Of a stretch of DNA of 64,000 nt, positions 9,910 to 19,954 are shown one piece after another. The stretch is from Thermomonas sp. (GTDB lineage Bacteria > Pseudomonadota > Gammaproteobacteria > Xanthomonadales > Xanthomonadaceae). The translations under genes and the position numbers were made by a program. Below the pieces are notes generated by a model. The model was not told where the DNA came from, did no database searches, and saw only the letters and a list, made by a program, of their open reading frames with translations. Each line of letters starts with the position of its first letter. Positions within the stretch are counted from its first letter, which is position 1. The DNA is taken from NCBI RefSeq assembly GCF_023953935.1, contig NZ_JAMLIW010000005.1, positions 1 to 64,000 of the forward strand, given 5' to 3'.

Positions 9910-10637
9910 GGCCGCAGCTCCTCGATGCCGGTGCGGCGGCTGCGCGTGATCAACCAGCGCACGCCCATCAAGTCGCGGATGCCGACGATGGCGCGGCCGA
10001 GGTTGTTGTACTTCGACACGCCGGCGGTGCGCGGCCGGTGGTTCACCGGCACGCTCACGGTCTGCCAGCCGGCGCGCTGCATCAGCGCCGGCAGGTAGCG
10101 GTGCATGTGGTCGAAATACGGCAGGTCGAGGAAAGCGTCGCGTTCGAACAGCTTGATCCCGCAGCCGGTGTCGGGGGTGGCGTCGCGCAGTAGCCGCGAG
10201 CGCAGGGCGTTGGCGAATTTCGAGGCCCAGCGCTTGCTGCCGGAATCCTGGCGATTGACCCGCCAGCCGGCGAACAGCTTCACCTCGGCGGGCGCGCTGG
10301 CGCGGCGTTCCAGCAGCTTCGGAATGTCGGCCGGATCGTTCTGGCCGTCACCGTCGAGAGTGGCGATCCACGGCGCGCGCGCGGCCTTCACGCCGTTGCG
10401 CACGGCGGTGCTCTGCCCGGCATTTTGCAGATGGCGAAGGACGCGCAGCTCGGGCGTGGCAGCCTGCAGTTCTCGCAGGCGCTGCAATGTGGCATCACTC
10501 GAGGCGTCGTCGACATAGAGGATTTCGAACGCGAGGCGACCGCGCAGCGCGGCGAGGATCTCGCCCACCAGCGGCGCCACGTTGTCTTCTTCGTTGCACA
10601 CCGGCACCACGACGGCGAGTTGCGGATCCGTGCTCAC
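9906..10637 (-). CDS. GT2 family glycosyltransferase (dolichyl-phosphate mannosyltransferase-like)
   Basis: GT-A fold family 2 glycosyltransferase of 243 residues. The N-terminus VVVPVCNEEDNVAPLVGEI and the ILYVDDASSDAT and ATLDGDGQNDP motifs (nucleotide and metal-binding Asp residues) resemble polyprenyl-phosphate sugar synthases such as DPM1/ArnC types. No transmembrane helices are visible at the C-terminus, so membrane attachment may come from the adjacent LAB_N protein, whose start overlaps this stop by four bases. The donor and acceptor cannot be told from sequence. Confidence 0.87.
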   Translation of the reverse strand: MSTDPQLAVVVPVCNEEDNVAPLVGEILAALRGRLAFEILYVDDASSDATLQRLRELQAATPELRVLRHLQNAGQSTAVRNGVKAARAPWIATLDGDGQNDPADIPKLLERRASAPAEVKLFAGWRVNRQDSGSKRWASKFANALRSRLLRDATPDTGCGIKLFERDAFLDLPYFDHMHRYLPALMQRAGWQTVSVPVNHRPRTAGVSKYNNLGRAIVGIRDLMGVRWLITRSRRTGIEELRP

Positions 10638-10650
10638 GGCGTGCGCTGGC

Positions 10651-11586
10651 TCACGGCTTGCGGCGCAGCCGCTCCAGCACGCCGTCGAGGGCGTCGAGAC
10701 CGGCGTAGTGGATCACCAGCTTGCCCTTGTTGCCGCGGCCGTTCAGCACGTTGACCTTGCTGCCCAGCGTGTCGGAAAGCTCGCGTTCGAGTGCGGCGAT
10801 GTCGGCCTGCGGGGTGCGGGATTTGGGCGCGGTCTTCTTCGGCGGCGTCGGCAATTTGCCGGCACTCAGTTCCTGCACGCGATACTCGACCTGGCGCACC
10901 GACCAGCCTTCGGCCGCCGCCTGTCTGGCCAGCGCCACCGCCATGGCCTCCGCCAGCGGCAGCAGGGCGCGGGCGTGGCCCATTTCAATCGCGCCTTCGC
11001 GCACCAGCGCGCGCACGGCTTCGGGCAGTTCCAGCAGGCGCAGCAGGTTGCTCACCGCCGCGCGCGAGCGGCCCACCGTCTCGGCGGCGGCGGCGTGGGT
11101 GAGGTCGAATTCATCGATCAGCCGTTGCAGTGCCTGCGCTTCTTCCAGCGGATTGAGGTCTTCGCGCTGGATGTTCTCGATCAGGGCGATGGCGACCACG
11201 GTGCGGTCGTCGACCTCGCGCACCACCGCCGGCACTTCGCGCAGACCGGCGCGCTGGCTGGCCCGCCAGCGGCGTTCGCCGGCAATGATTTCATACGTGC
11301 GCTTGCCCTTGCCGTCGGCGCCCACGCGTTCGCGCACCACGATCGGCTGGATCACGCCCTGGACCTTGATGGAGGCGGCCAGCTCCTCCAGCTTGGCGTC
11401 GTCCATCGTGCGCCGCGGCTGGTATTTGCCGGGCACCATCGCATCCACCGGCAGGATGCGCAGGGCATCCCCGGGCTGGGCTTCCAGCGCTGGCGCGGCG
11501 GTCTTGCCGCCCAGCAGTGCTTCCAGCCCACGCCCGAGGCCGCGCTTCCTGGTCGCGCCCTTCCCCGGCGCCGTCTCGGCCGTCAT
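10651..11586 (-). CDS. parB: Chromosome-partitioning protein ParB
   Basis: ParB CTPase and parS-binding protein, 311 residues. Visible: the N-terminal RKRGLGRGLEALLG motif, the ParB/Srx domain with YQPRR and GERRWRASQRAG, the helix-turn-helix region around residues 150-190 (TVGRSRAAVSNLLRLLELP), and the C-terminal dimerisation domain. Its start overlaps the parA stop by four bases. It loads on parS near the origin and, with ParA, segregates chromosomes. No complete parS was found in the window. Confidence 0.95.
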   Translation of the reverse strand: MTAETAPGKGATRKRGLGRGLEALLGGKTAAPALEAQPGDALRILPVDAMVPGKYQPRRTMDDAKLEELAASIKVQGVIQPIVVRERVGADGKGKRTYEIIAGERRWRASQRAGLREVPAVVREVDDRTVVAIALIENIQREDLNPLEEAQALQRLIDEFDLTHAAAAETVGRSRAAVSNLLRLLELPEAVRALVREGAIEMGHARALLPLAEAMAVALARQAAAEGWSVRQVEYRVQELSAGKLPTPPKKTAPKSRTPQADIAALERELSDTLGSKVNVLNGRGNKGKLVIHYAGLDALDGVLERLRRKP

Positions 11587-12377
11587 GCCGTTGTCTCCTT
11601 CACTGCCTGCGTGCGCTCGCGCTGGCGGCGCAGCACTTCCCCTGCCAGCCCAAGATACGCGATCCCGCCGCGGCTTGCCTTGTCGTAATTCACGATGCTG
11701 CGACCGTGGCTGGGCGCCTCGGCCAGGCGCACGTTGCGCGGGATGATGGTGCGGAACACCAGATCGCCGAAATGGTTGGTCAATTCCGTCGACACCGCGT
11801 TGGCGAGGTTGTTGCGCACGTCGAACATGGTGCGCAGCACGCCTTCGATTTCAAGTTCGGGATTGAGCCGGCCCTTGAGCGCGTCGATCGTCTGCAGCAG
11901 TGCGGTCAGGCCCTCCAGCGCGTAGTACTCGCACTGCATCGGCACCAGCACCGAATCGGCGGCGGTCAGCGCATTGAGGGTGAGCAGCGACAGCGCCGGC
12001 GGGCAGTCGATCAGGATGAAATCGTATTTGCCGCGCGAGATTTCCAGCGCATGCTTCAGACGCAGCTCGCGATGGTCCAGATCCATCAGCTGAATCTCGG
12101 CGGCAGTCAGATCGATGTTGCCGGGCAGCAGGTCAAACCCTTCCTCGGTGCGCACGATGGCCTTGGCAATCGCGGCTTCGCCCATCAGCACCTCGGTGAT
12201 CGAGGCGCCCAGCTCGCGCTTGTCGATCCCGCTGCCCATCGTCGCGTTGCCCTGCGGGTCGAGATCGACCAGCAGCACGCGCTGCGGCGTGCGTGCCAAC
12301 GCGGCGGCGAGGTTGACGGCGGTGGTGGTCTTGCCGACCCCGCCTTTCTGGTTGGCGATGGCGATGATGCGGGCCAT
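11583..12377 (-). CDS. parA: Chromosome-partitioning ATPase ParA
   Basis: Soj/ParA Walker-type ATPase of 264 residues. The deviant Walker A motif KGGVGKTTTAVNLA lies at residues 11-24, the switch region LLVDLDPQGNATMGSG follows, and DFILIDCPPALSLLT is the Walker B region. It works with ParB in chromosome segregation through ATP-dependent nucleoid binding. Gene order rsmG-parA-parB on one strand is the common bacterial arrangement. Confidence 0.96.
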   Translation of the reverse strand: MARIIAIANQKGGVGKTTTAVNLAAALARTPQRVLLVDLDPQGNATMGSGIDKRELGASITEVLMGEAAIAKAIVRTEEGFDLLPGNIDLTAAEIQLMDLDHRELRLKHALEISRGKYDFILIDCPPALSLLTLNALTAADSVLVPMQCEYYALEGLTALLQTIDALKGRLNPELEIEGVLRTMFDVRNNLANAVSTELTNHFGDLVFRTIIPRNVRLAEAPSHGRSIVNYDKASRGGIAYLGLAGEVLRRQRERTQAVKETTA

Positions 12378-12431
12378 GCGGCTGCGCTTCCTGGGGGATG
12401 GCCGCAGCCGGAACGGCGCGGGAACGGGTGA

Positions 12432-13091
12432 TTATGCCGCAAGCCCGGCCCGGACGATTTCGATCAGGTGGCGCTGGCCGTCCAGCCCCGGCACCCGCAG
12501 CGGATGGATGGCGGCAACGCGCCAGGCTTGCGGCAGCGCTTCGATCTCGGCCTCGAAGTCGGCGCCCTTCATTGCCAGCAGACGGCCATGCGGGCCGAGC
12601 AGGTGGCCGCCAAGTTCCAGAATCAGCGGCAGGGTCGCCAATGCCCGCGCGGTGATCGCAGCGAATGTTGAAGCCGGCGCGAAGGCTTCGATCCGGCCCT
12701 CGAACACGGTCGCATTGCCCAGCGCGAGCCGCCGCACCGCCTCGCGCAGGAAGCGCGCCTTCTTGCCGTTGCTTTCGACCAGCGTCACCTGCAGCGTCGG
12801 CGTGACGATGGCCAGCGGGATGCCGGGCAACCCCGGCCCGCTGCCGAGGTCGGCCAGCGATTGGAGGTCGCGCACGAACGGCTGCAGGGCCAGCGAATCG
12901 AGCAGGTGCTTGACCAGCATTTCGCGCGGATCGCGAATCGCGGTCAGGTTGTAGGTGGTATTCCAGCGCACCAGCAGTGCAAGGTAATCCAGCAGCGGCC
13001 CGGCCAGATCGGGTTCCAGCCCGAGTGCGCGCAGACCCGGCTCCAGGCCGAGTCTCAGCTCAGGGCGCAGGGTGTGCGAGGGATCGGTCAT
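12432..13091 (-). CDS. rsmG: 16S rRNA (guanine-N7)-methyltransferase RsmG
   Basis: RsmG (GidB), 219 residues, methylates N7 of G527 in 16S rRNA using S-adenosylmethionine; its loss gives low-level streptomycin resistance in other bacteria. The SAM-binding motif [17 protein letters not shown] is near residue 80, preceded by the conserved [14 protein letters not shown] segment. It lies 54 bases upstream of parA on the same strand, the usual rsmG-parA-parB order. Confidence 0.95.
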   Translation of the reverse strand: MTDPSHTLRPELRLGLEPGLRALGLEPDLAGPLLDYLALLVRWNTTYNLTAIRDPREMLVKHLLDSLALQPFVRDLQSLADLGSGPGLPGIPLAIVTPTLQVTLVESNGKKARFLREAVRRLALGNATVFEGRIEAFAPASTFAAITARALATLPLILELGGHLLGPHGRLLAMKGADFEAEIEALPQAWRVAAIHPLRVPGLDGQRHLIEIVRAGLAA

Positions 13092-13183
13092 GTGGGGAGT
13101 ATGCGGGAGTGCGCCGGTCCCGCTCCAACCCGACCGCAGCGTCGCCTTGCCGCCGGCCAGCCCCGGAACGCCGCGCCCCCGGC

Positions 13184-13654
13184 CTACGCCGATCCCAGCG
13201 GTTTGACGAAGCGCACCGAGCTGTCGCGGTAGCCGCAGGCGCGGTAGAAGGCGTGGGCTTCGCTGCGCTGCACGCCCGAGGTCAGTTCGATTCGCGCGGC
13301 GCCGCCGGCGCGGGCGCGGCGCTCGGCATCCAGCAGCAGATGGCGGCCCACCCCGCTGCCGCGCGCATCCGGCAGCACCACCAGGGCGGTAATCCGGCAG
13401 GTCGTGGTGCCCAGCGGCAGGTAGTACATGAAATCCAGCGCCACCAAGCCGCAGACCACGCCGCCGCGGCGAGCCACCACCAGCGCCTGCCGGTCGTTGG
13501 CGAGGATCGAGGCGATCCGCTCGGCAGCATCGCGCAGGTCACAGGGATAGCCCAGCGCTTCCAGCAGACGCGCCACGTCGTCGGCATCGGCCATCACGGC
13601 GTTGCGCAGGTCGATGCCGGGACCGCGATCGGACAGCGTGAAAGCCTGGCTCAT
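13184..13654 (-). CDS. GNAT family N-acetyltransferase
   Basis: Single GNAT domain of 156 residues. The acetyl-CoA pyrophosphate-binding motif A reads [18 protein letters not shown], preceded by strand 4 (TALVVLPD), and the C-terminal motif B contains [12 protein letters not shown]. This is the Gcn5-related acetyltransferase fold. The substrate is not evident. It follows clp on the same strand by 12 bases and may be cotranscribed with it. Confidence 0.88.
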   Translation of the reverse strand: MSQAFTLSDRGPGIDLRNAVMADADDVARLLEALGYPCDLRDAAERIASILANDRQALVVARRGGVVCGLVALDFMYYLPLGTTTCRITALVVLPDARGSGVGRHLLLDAERRARAGGAARIELTSGVQRSEAHAFYRACGYRDSSVRFVKPLGSA

Positions 13655-13666
13655 GCGGCCACCGAT

Positions 13667-14347
13667 TCAGCGGGTTCCGTACACCACCACGGTCTTGCCG
13701 CGCGCGTGCAGCTTGCCGTCGGCCTGCAGCTTCTTGAGCACGCGCCCGGCCATTTCGCGCGAACAGCCGACCAGCCGCGCCAGTTCCTGCCGCGAGACCC
13801 GCAGCTGGGTGCCCATCGGATGGGTCATGGCTTCGGGCTCCTTGGCCAGGTCGAACAAGGTCCGGTAGATGCGGTCGCTGACGTCGAGGAAGGCCAGCCG
13901 CCCGGCCTTGCGGCTGGTATCCAGCAGGCGCTTGCTGATCTGCGCGCCGATCGAATACAGCAGGCGCGCGGCGTCGCCAGGCTGCGCCAGCAGGTGCGCC
14001 TGCAAGCGCTCGTAGCTGATTTCGGCCAGCTCGCAGGCAGTGCGGGTGCGCAGCGCCACGTCGCGATGGGGGCTGTCCACGAACAGGCCCATCTCGCCGA
14101 CGAACTCGCCGACGCCGCCGTAGCCCAGCACCAGCTCGCGTTCGTTGTCCTCGATGGCGATGATGCTGACCGAGCCGGAAATGATGTAGTAAAGCGTGTC
14201 GGCCGGATCGCCGGGGTGGAACACGTCGGTCCGCGCCGGATAGCGACGGCGGTGGCAGTGCGCAATGAATCGCTCGATGGTCTGCGCGTCCGCTGCAAGC
14301 GGATTGAACATGCGCGGCATCACCGGCTTGAGGAGTTCGACGCCCAT
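13667..14347 (-). CDS. clp: Clp, CRP/FNR-family global regulator
   Basis: CRP-like transcription factor of 226 residues. The cyclic-nucleotide-binding fold has VFHPGDPADTLYYIISGSVS and GEFVGEMGLF; the C-terminal winged HTH carries SRQELARLVGCSREMAGRVL, nearly identical to Xanthomonas Clp. In Xanthomonas, Clp binds target promoters in its free form and is inhibited by cyclic di-GMP, linking diffusible-signal sensing to enzymes, polysaccharide and motility; this is inferred by family. The start at 14347 gives MGVELLKPV; downstream ATGs are possible because conservation begins near TIERFIAH. Divergent from speD. Confidence 0.92.
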   Translation of the reverse strand: MGVELLKPVMPRMFNPLAADAQTIERFIAHCHRRRYPARTDVFHPGDPADTLYYIISGSVSIIAIEDNERELVLGYGGVGEFVGEMGLFVDSPHRDVALRTRTACELAEISYERLQAHLLAQPGDAARLLYSIGAQISKRLLDTSRKAGRLAFLDVSDRIYRTLFDLAKEPEAMTHPMGTQLRVSRQELARLVGCSREMAGRVLKKLQADGKLHARGKTVVVYGTR

Positions 14348-14527
14348 TCGCGCGCATCCCGATATGAATCGGCCAAGCTTAGGCGGAACCGTGACGGCGA
14401 GCAAACTTTTGCCGCCCAGATGCGGGGCCTGCCCGGTCGGGCGCCGGCTTGCCGGCAGCGGTGACGCCACGCGCCCGGACATGTCGCATAATGCGCGGTC
14501 TGCGTCCTTCCACCGGGTTCCGATGCC

Positions 14528-15319
14528 GTGGTCAAACCGTTGCCGCGCCTGAGGCTGCAAGGCTTCAACAACCTCACCAAGTCGCTCAGCTTCAACATCT
14601 ACGACGTGTGCTACGCCGCGTCGGAGGACGAGCGCAGGCGCTACATCGAGTACATCGACGAGGAATACAACGCCGATCGCCTGACCCAGATCCTGACCGA
14701 CGTGGCCGAGATCATCGGCGCCAACATCCTCAACGTCGCCCGCCAGGACTACGACCCGCAGGGCGCGTCGGTGACGATCCTGATCTCCGAGCAGCCGGTG
14801 ATCGACAAGGCCGACGCCAAGGGCGTGATTTCCGACGCGGTGGTCGCCCACCTCGACAAGTCGCACATCACCGTCCACACCTATCCGGAAACCCATCCGG
14901 ACAACGGCATCGCCACCTTCCGCGCCGACATCGACGTCTCCACCTGCGGCGTGATCTCGCCGCTGAAGGCGCTGAACTACCTGATCGAATCCCTGGAATC
15001 GGACATCGTGGTGATGGATTACCGCGTGCGCGGCTTCACCCGCGACGTGCGCGGCAAGAAATACTTCATCGACCACAAGATCAACTCGATCCAGGACTAC
15101 CTGGCCAAGAACATCCGCACCCGCTACGAGATGATCGACGTCAACGTGTACCAGGAAAACCTGTTCCACACCAAGATGCACGTGCGCGATTTCGATCTCG
15201 ACAACTACCTGTTCGAGGAAAAGGCGCGCAACCTGTCGTTCAAGGAACGGATGAAGATCGAAGCGCGGCTCAAGCGCGAGATCGAGGAGCTCTACCACGG
15301 GCGCAACCTGATCGACTGA
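14528..15319 (+). CDS. speD: S-adenosylmethionine decarboxylase proenzyme
   Basis: SpeD of the E. coli type (263 residues, near the 264 of E. coli). It decarboxylates S-adenosylmethionine to supply aminopropyl groups for spermidine synthesis. The self-cleavage site HLDKSH places the serine that becomes the pyruvoyl group at residue 112, the same number as in E. coli. Start is a GTG at 14528. Divergent from clp, with about 180 bases between holding both promoters. Confidence 0.97.
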   Translation: MVKPLPRLRLQGFNNLTKSLSFNIYDVCYAASEDERRRYIEYIDEEYNADRLTQILTDVAEIIGANILNVARQDYDPQGASVTILISEQPVIDKADAKGVISDAVVAHLDKSHITVHTYPETHPDNGIATFRADIDVSTCGVISPLKALNYLIESLESDIVVMDYRVRGFTRDVRGKKYFIDHKINSIQDYLAKNIRTRYEMIDVNVYQENLFHTKMHVRDFDLDNYLFEEKARNLSFKERMKIEARLKREIEELYHGRNLID

Positions 15320-15405
15320 ACGGGCCGCGCTTGCGCGTGGCCGCCCAAGCGGTGAAAGTCCGTGATTGTCGGCAAGGCCATTGCCGTGATCGAGGACCAG
15401 ACGCC

Positions 15406-16818
15406 ATGCCGATGCACCGATTGCCGTTGACCGCGTTGACCGCGTTGACCGCGTGCTTGCTCGCGGTCCTGGCGCTGCCGGGCTGCAAGCTGCAGGCCCC
15501 GGCGCAAGCCGCCGCCGCGGCCCCGGCCCAGGCCGCCGCCCCTGCCGCGGCACAGGCCGCCCAGGCGACCGCCAGCCCGCCCGCCGCCGACGCCTGGCCG
15601 GCCCCGGACAAGGTCGAGCGCGATGGGCCGGACGCCGAACTGATGGTGCAGATCGGCGACATGGACAATTTCGGCTTCGGCTTCCCGGATGGCTTCGACC
15701 TGTTCACCGGGCGTTCGACGCCGGTTCACAGCTATCCCTTCAAGCCGGGCGAGAGTGACGCCTCCGGCACCGATCGCATCATGGTGCCCAGCGGGTTCAA
15801 GAGTGCCTCCGGCGATGGATACACCGCCAGTACGTCGCGGCCGGACAATGACCCGCGCCCGCTGCGGGTGGCGTTCGACCTCGACGGCATCGAGGTCAAA
15901 CGCGCGGCGCTGCAGCTGTTCGTGGACGATTTCCAGGCGCGGGTGTGGGGCGCCACCTATCGCGTGTGGATCAACGGCACCGAAGTGCCGGTGGTGGCCA
16001 CCACGTTGAACGCGCTCGACCAGACCGGACCGATCGGCAAACTGGTCACGGTCGAACTGCTGCCTGAGCAGATCGGCCTGCTGCGCGAGGGCAAGTTCGA
16101 ATTGCGCATCGACGACCCCAGCCACGACGTCGCCGATGGCTACGCGCTGGATTTCGTGCGCATCCTGATCAACCCCAAACCCTGGCGTTACACCGGCACG
16201 GTGCACGGGATCGTCATCGACGAAGAGTCCGGCGCGCCGCTGGCCGGCGTGCTGGTGTCGGCCAGCAACACCGCGCAGATGACCACCGGCGCGGACGGCA
16301 ACTTCACCCTGAGCGGCGTGCCGGCGGGGCTGGCCGTGGTGTCCGGCAGCCATCCGGACTATCAGGCCGCGACCGAAGCCGCCGATCTGGTGGCCGGTGA
16401 CGATGTGCGGGTCGTGCTCCGGCTCAAGGCCGCGCAGAAGACCAGCGCCGGCCTGCGCGAGCAGCTGGACCGGATCGGCAAAGTCGATATCTACGGCATC
16501 CATTTCGATACCGACAAGGACAGCCTCAGGCCCGAGTCCGACGCGGTGCTGGGCCAGGTGCTGGATCTGCTCAAGCAGCATCCGTCGCTCAAGCTGGTGA
16601 TCGCCGGGCACACCGATGCGCAAGGCAGCGACGCCCACAACATCGACCTGTCCAATCGCCGCGCGCAGACGGTGGTGGCCTGGCTGGTCGCGCACGGCAT
16701 CGCCGGCGAGCGCTTGCAGGCCGAAGGCCACGGTGAAAGCCAGCCGGTCGCCAGCAATGACAGTGAAGAAGGCCGCGCCCTCAACCGGCGGGTGGAGCTG
16801 CGCAAGGCCGATGGCTGA
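15406..16818 (+). CDS. OmpA-family lipoprotein with carboxypeptidase-regulatory-like domain
   Basis: Predicted outer-membrane lipoprotein of 470 residues. The signal peptide ends in the lipobox LPGC at about residue 26, followed by an Ala/Pro/Gln-rich linker to about residue 60. Next comes a beta-rich region of unknown type (about 75-260), then a carboxypeptidase-regulatory-like Ig domain (GIVIDEESGAPLAGVLVSA, about 270-345), and a C-terminal OmpA/MotB peptidoglycan-binding domain (FDTDKDSLRPES, AGHTDAQGSD, NRRVELRK). Start chosen at the ATG preceded by GAGG. Likely tethers the outer membrane to the wall while displaying the middle domain; function unknown. Confidence 0.8.
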   Translation: MPMHRLPLTALTALTACLLAVLALPGCKLQAPAQAAAAAPAQAAAPAAAQAAQATASPPAADAWPAPDKVERDGPDAELMVQIGDMDNFGFGFPDGFDLFTGRSTPVHSYPFKPGESDASGTDRIMVPSGFKSASGDGYTASTSRPDNDPRPLRVAFDLDGIEVKRAALQLFVDDFQARVWGATYRVWINGTEVPVVATTLNALDQTGPIGKLVTVELLPEQIGLLREGKFELRIDDPSHDVADGYALDFVRILINPKPWRYTGTVHGIVIDEESGAPLAGVLVSASNTAQMTTGADGNFTLSGVPAGLAVVSGSHPDYQAATEAADLVAGDDVRVVLRLKAAQKTSAGLREQLDRIGKVDIYGIHFDTDKDSLRPESDAVLGQVLDLLKQHPSLKLVIAGHTDAQGSDAHNIDLSNRRAQTVVAWLVAHGIAGERLQAEGHGESQPVASNDSEEGRALNRRVELRKADG

Positions 16819-16980
16819 TCCCGGTCAGCGCGCAAGTTCCTCTCCGAGTCGGGGGTGCGGCAAACCCGAGGGTCGTCCTGCGCGCCCGCATGCCGGCATT
16901 GTTCGGAAGCTTTCTTCGAAAAACTTGCAGTGGCGCCGCTGCGGTGCTGCAATCAACGGACATTCCCCCGGAGAGCACCC

Positions 16981-17367
16981 ATGACCCTCTTCCGAACCCT
17001 GGCGCTGGCGCTGGGCATCACCTTGGTGGCAACCCCGCTGCTGGCCCAGCAGCGCATCTACCAGCGCAAGGACGCCAACGGCGTCAGCCAGTACACCGAC
17101 GTCCGCCCGGAAAGCCAATACACGGTGCGCAACGTCAACAACAGCGGCACGCCGGCACCGACGGCCGCGCCCGCCGCCGCGGAAAGCGCGCAGTGCAAGG
17201 GCGTGCGCAACAACCTGTCGCGGCTGCAAAGCACCGAGGCGATCGGCATCGATACCAACGGTGACGGCAAGCCCGACCGCAACCTCAGCGCCGACGAGCG
17301 CAAGGCGCAGGTCGAGCTGAATCAGGCCGCAGTCAAGGCCTACTGCCCACCCGCCGCCGACCAGTAA
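16981..17367 (+). CDS. DUF4124 domain secreted protein
   Basis: Small exported protein of 128 residues: signal peptide (cleavage near PLLAQQR), then a DUF4124 segment with RIYQRKDANGVSQYTDVRP, and a C-terminal half that includes a short acidic DTNGDGKPDR stretch resembling a calcium-binding loop, and two cysteines. DUF4124 proteins are widespread in beta and gammaproteobacterial envelopes with no known activity. The stop overlaps the start of the next DUF4124 gene by one base, so they form a two-gene unit. The start is the ATG at 16981, where the signal peptide begins. Confidence 0.82.
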   Translation: MTLFRTLALALGITLVATPLLAQQRIYQRKDANGVSQYTDVRPESQYTVRNVNNSGTPAPTAAPAAAESAQCKGVRNNLSRLQSTEAIGIDTNGDGKPDRNLSADERKAQVELNQAAVKAYCPPAADQ

Positions 17368-17636
17368 TGAAGCTGCTGGGCGCGATCGTGCTCGCGGCCG
17401 CGCTGGCGGTCGCGGCATGGTGGTGGTTCACCCGTGAAATGCCGCGCCGCGCCCAGGAACGCGAGGTGGCGGCCGAAGCGGCCGCCATCCAAGCCGAGCG
17501 TGCCAACACCCTGTACCGCTGGCGCGACGATGCCGGCAACCTGCAAATCACCGATGCACCGCCGCAGGGGCGCCGCTACGAACGCGTCAGCAAAACACCC
17601 CATGACGGGATCGAGGTGCGCGGCGACCGCGATTGA
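17367..17636 (+). CDS. DUF4124 membrane-anchored small protein
   Basis: Protein of 89 residues with an N-terminal membrane helix (residues 3-21) and a short DUF4124 motif, [18 protein letters not shown], followed by a charged tail. It looks like a minimal anchored relative of the preceding gene, whose stop it overlaps by one base. It lies 46 bases upstream of proS. No specific function is known for the family. Confidence 0.8.
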   Translation: MKLLGAIVLAAALAVAAWWWFTREMPRRAQEREVAAEAAAIQAERANTLYRWRDDAGNLQITDAPPQGRRYERVSKTPHDGIEVRGDRD

Positions 17637-17682
17637 GCCGGTCAACATGGCAAAATGCGGGTTTTCCCCACGCTGGAATGCC

Positions 17683-19395
17683 ATGCGCCTGTCGCAGTTC
17701 CACCTCCGCACCGAAAAGGAAACCCCCGCCGACGCCGAAATCGTCAGCCACCAGCTGATGCTGCGCGCCGGCATGATCCGCAAGCTCGCGGCCGGCCTCT
17801 ACACCTGGTCGCCGCTGGGACTGCGCGTGCTGCGCAAGGTTGAATCGGTGGTGCGCGAGGAAATGAATCGCGCCGGCGCGATCGAAATGGCGATGCCCTC
17901 GATCCAGCCGCGGGAATTGTGGGAAGAAACCGGGCGCTGGGCGAAATTCGGCCCGCAGCTGCTGAAAATCCGCGACCGCAAGGAACAGGAATACTGTTTC
18001 ACTCCGACCGCCGAAGAAGCCGTCACCGATTTCTTCCGCCAGGAAATCGCCAGCTACAAGCAGCTGCCGGTCAATTTCTATCAGGTGACGACCAAATTCC
18101 GCGATGAGATCCGGCCGCGTTTCGGGGTGATGCGGGCGCGCGAATTCATCATGAAGGACGCTTATTCCTTCCACGTCGACGAAGCCTCGCTGCACGCCGG
18201 TTATCGCGGCATGTACGAGGCCTATACGTGCATCTTCACCCGGCTCGGGCTGAAGTTTCGCGCGGTGGCTGCCGATACCGGCGCCATTGGCGGCAGCGCC
18301 TCGCACGAATTCCACGTGCTTGCCGATTCCGGCGAGGATTCGATCGCGTATTCCGATACTTCCGATTACGCCGCCAACGTGGAACTGGCGGAAGCGCTGG
18401 CGCCCGGCCCGCGTCCGGCCGCCGGCGAAGCCTTGCGCGAAGTCGCCACGCCGACCCAGAAAACCTGCGAAGACGTGGCCGCCCTGCTCGGCATCGCCTT
18501 GCAGCGCACCGCCAAATCGGTGGCATTGATGGGTCACGATGCCGAAGGCCGCGACCAATTCGTGCTGGCCCTGGTGCGCGGCGATCACCTGGTCAACGAA
18601 ATCAAGTTGGGCAAACTGCCCGGCATGACCGATTCGCGCCTGGCCACCGAAGCGGAAATCCTGGAATTTCTCGGCAGCGAGCCCGGTTTCCTCGGCCCGC
18701 TGCAGCCGCGCAAACCCATCCGCGTGATCGCCGACCGCAGCGTTGCGGCATTGGCGGACTTCGTGATTGGCGCCAACAAACCGGGATTCCACATCGCCGG
18801 GGTGAATTGGGGCCGCGATCTGCCCGAGCCCGAGGTGGCCGATATCCGCAACGTGGTCGCCGGCGACCCTTCTCCCGACGGCCAGGGCCGGCTCGGGCTG
18901 TGCCGCGGCATCGAAGTCGGGCATGTGTTCGCGCTGGGTCGCAAATACTCGGAAGCCATGCGCTGCACCGTGCTGGACGCCGGCGGCAAATCCGTCCACC
19001 CGGCGATGGGCTGCTACGGCATCGGCATTTCCCGGATCGTGGCCGCGGCGATCGAACAAAACCACGACGCGGCCGGCATCCGCTGGCCGGCGGCCATCGC
19101 CCCGTGGCAGGTGGCGGTGTGCGTGATCAATCCGAAAAACGACCCTGAGATCGCCGCCGCCGCCGAGGCACTGCATGCGGAATTGAATGCCTCCGGCCTC
19201 GATTGCGTGCTGGACGATCGCGGCCTGCGCCCCGGCGCGATGTTCGCGGATATCGAACTGATCGGCATTCCCCACCGCATCGTGGTGTCCGCGCGCGGGC
19301 TGGCCGCCGGCACCTTCGAATATCGGGCACGTTCCGAAACCGAATCGGAAACCCTGGATCGGAGCGCACTGCTGGCCAAACTCCTGCCGACCTGA
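17683..19395 (+). CDS. proS: Prolyl-tRNA synthetase (with editing domain)
   Basis: Class IIa prolyl-tRNA synthetase of 570 residues (E. coli ProS 572), charging tRNA-Pro in the cytoplasm. The N-terminal [15 protein letters not shown] and the motif 2 region [20 protein letters not shown] are typical of the bacterial type. An inserted editing domain (roughly residues 225-400) hydrolyses misacylated Ala-tRNA. The C-terminal domain ends with the anticodon-binding fold. The start at 17683 was chosen by matching this N-terminus; the frame is open further upstream but that part is unlike ProS. Confidence 0.97.
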   Translation: MRLSQFHLRTEKETPADAEIVSHQLMLRAGMIRKLAAGLYTWSPLGLRVLRKVESVVREEMNRAGAIEMAMPSIQPRELWEETGRWAKFGPQLLKIRDRKEQEYCFTPTAEEAVTDFFRQEIASYKQLPVNFYQVTTKFRDEIRPRFGVMRAREFIMKDAYSFHVDEASLHAGYRGMYEAYTCIFTRLGLKFRAVAADTGAIGGSASHEFHVLADSGEDSIAYSDTSDYAANVELAEALAPGPRPAAGEALREVATPTQKTCEDVAALLGIALQRTAKSVALMGHDAEGRDQFVLALVRGDHLVNEIKLGKLPGMTDSRLATEAEILEFLGSEPGFLGPLQPRKPIRVIADRSVAALADFVIGANKPGFHIAGVNWGRDLPEPEVADIRNVVAGDPSPDGQGRLGLCRGIEVGHVFALGRKYSEAMRCTVLDAGGKSVHPAMGCYGIGISRIVAAAIEQNHDAAGIRWPAAIAPWQVAVCVINPKNDPEIAAAAEALHAELNASGLDCVLDDRGLRPGAMFADIELIGIPHRIVVSARGLAAGTFEYRARSETESETLDRSALLAKLLPT

Positions 19396-19411
19396 TTCGG
19401 GCGGCACCGCA

Positions 19412-19440
19412 TTTTCATTTGCGTATTTTCAGGGTATTAT
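19412..19440 (+). promoter_or_regulatory. Putative sigma-70 promoter of the H-NS family gene
   Basis: TTTTCA at 19412-19417 and TATTAT at 19435-19440 are separated by 17 bases, about 60 bases upstream of the H-NS-like start, in a locally AT-rich stretch unlike the GC-rich surroundings. Four of six -35 bases and five of six -10 bases match the sigma-70 consensus. Based on motif reading only. Confidence 0.45.
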
Positions 19441-19501
19441 CCGGCGGTCCGCGCCGCGGATGTTTCTAACGAATCCGAAATATCCTGAGGAAATCGCAAC
19501 G

Positions 19502-19864
19502 ATGCCCATGAATATCGAAAATCTGAGCAGCCAGGAACTGAGCGCACTGATCAAGCGCGCCAACAGCCGCCGCAAGGTGCTGGCCAAGCGCAAGCCTGCC
19601 AATCAAACCAAGGCCGCCGTCGCCCGGCTGCTGAAAGCGGCCGGCTGGAGCTTCGAGGAACTGTTCGGCAAGGGCGGCACTGCCGCCGCGCCGGCCAAAC
19701 GGGCGGCCCGCAAGGGCAAGGCCAAATCCGGCAGCAAGGTGGCCCCGAAATACCGCAATCCGGCCAAGGCCTCGGAAACCTGGTCCGGCCGCGGCCGCCA
19801 GCCACGCTGGCTGGCCGCCTTGACCGGCGCCGGCCACAAGGCCGATGAATTCCTGATCAAGTAA
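19502..19864 (+). CDS. H-NS family DNA-binding protein
   Basis: Small nucleoid-associated protein of 120 residues. The C-terminal H-NS DNA-binding domain reads KYRNPAKASETWSGRGRQPR (about 82-101), containing the AT-hook-like loop. The N-terminal 50 residues form the oligomerising helices, and the linker is Lys/Ala-rich. Such proteins silence AT-rich, often acquired genes. The ATG at 19502 was preferred, with GAGG about nine bases upstream, over an upstream in-frame ATG at 19460. It is followed by a strong terminator. Confidence 0.9.
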   Translation: MPMNIENLSSQELSALIKRANSRRKVLAKRKPANQTKAAVARLLKAAGWSFEELFGKGGTAAAPAKRAARKGKAKSGSKVAPKYRNPAKASETWSGRGRQPRWLAALTGAGHKADEFLIK

Positions 19865-19889
19865 TCGGGTTGCAGCAGAGCGGATATTG

Positions 19890-19915
19890 AAAACGCCGGC
19901 ACGCGCCGGCGTTTT
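19890..19915. terminator. Bidirectional intrinsic terminator
   Basis: Perfect 11-bp stem AAAACGCCGGC / GCCGGCGTTTT with a four-base loop, flanked by A and T runs. It lies between the convergent H-NS-like gene and the ThrE-type exporter gene and can terminate transcription from both sides. Confidence 0.85.
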
Positions 19916-19954
19916 CATTTACCGAATCAATGGATTCCGCAAAGATGGATTCCC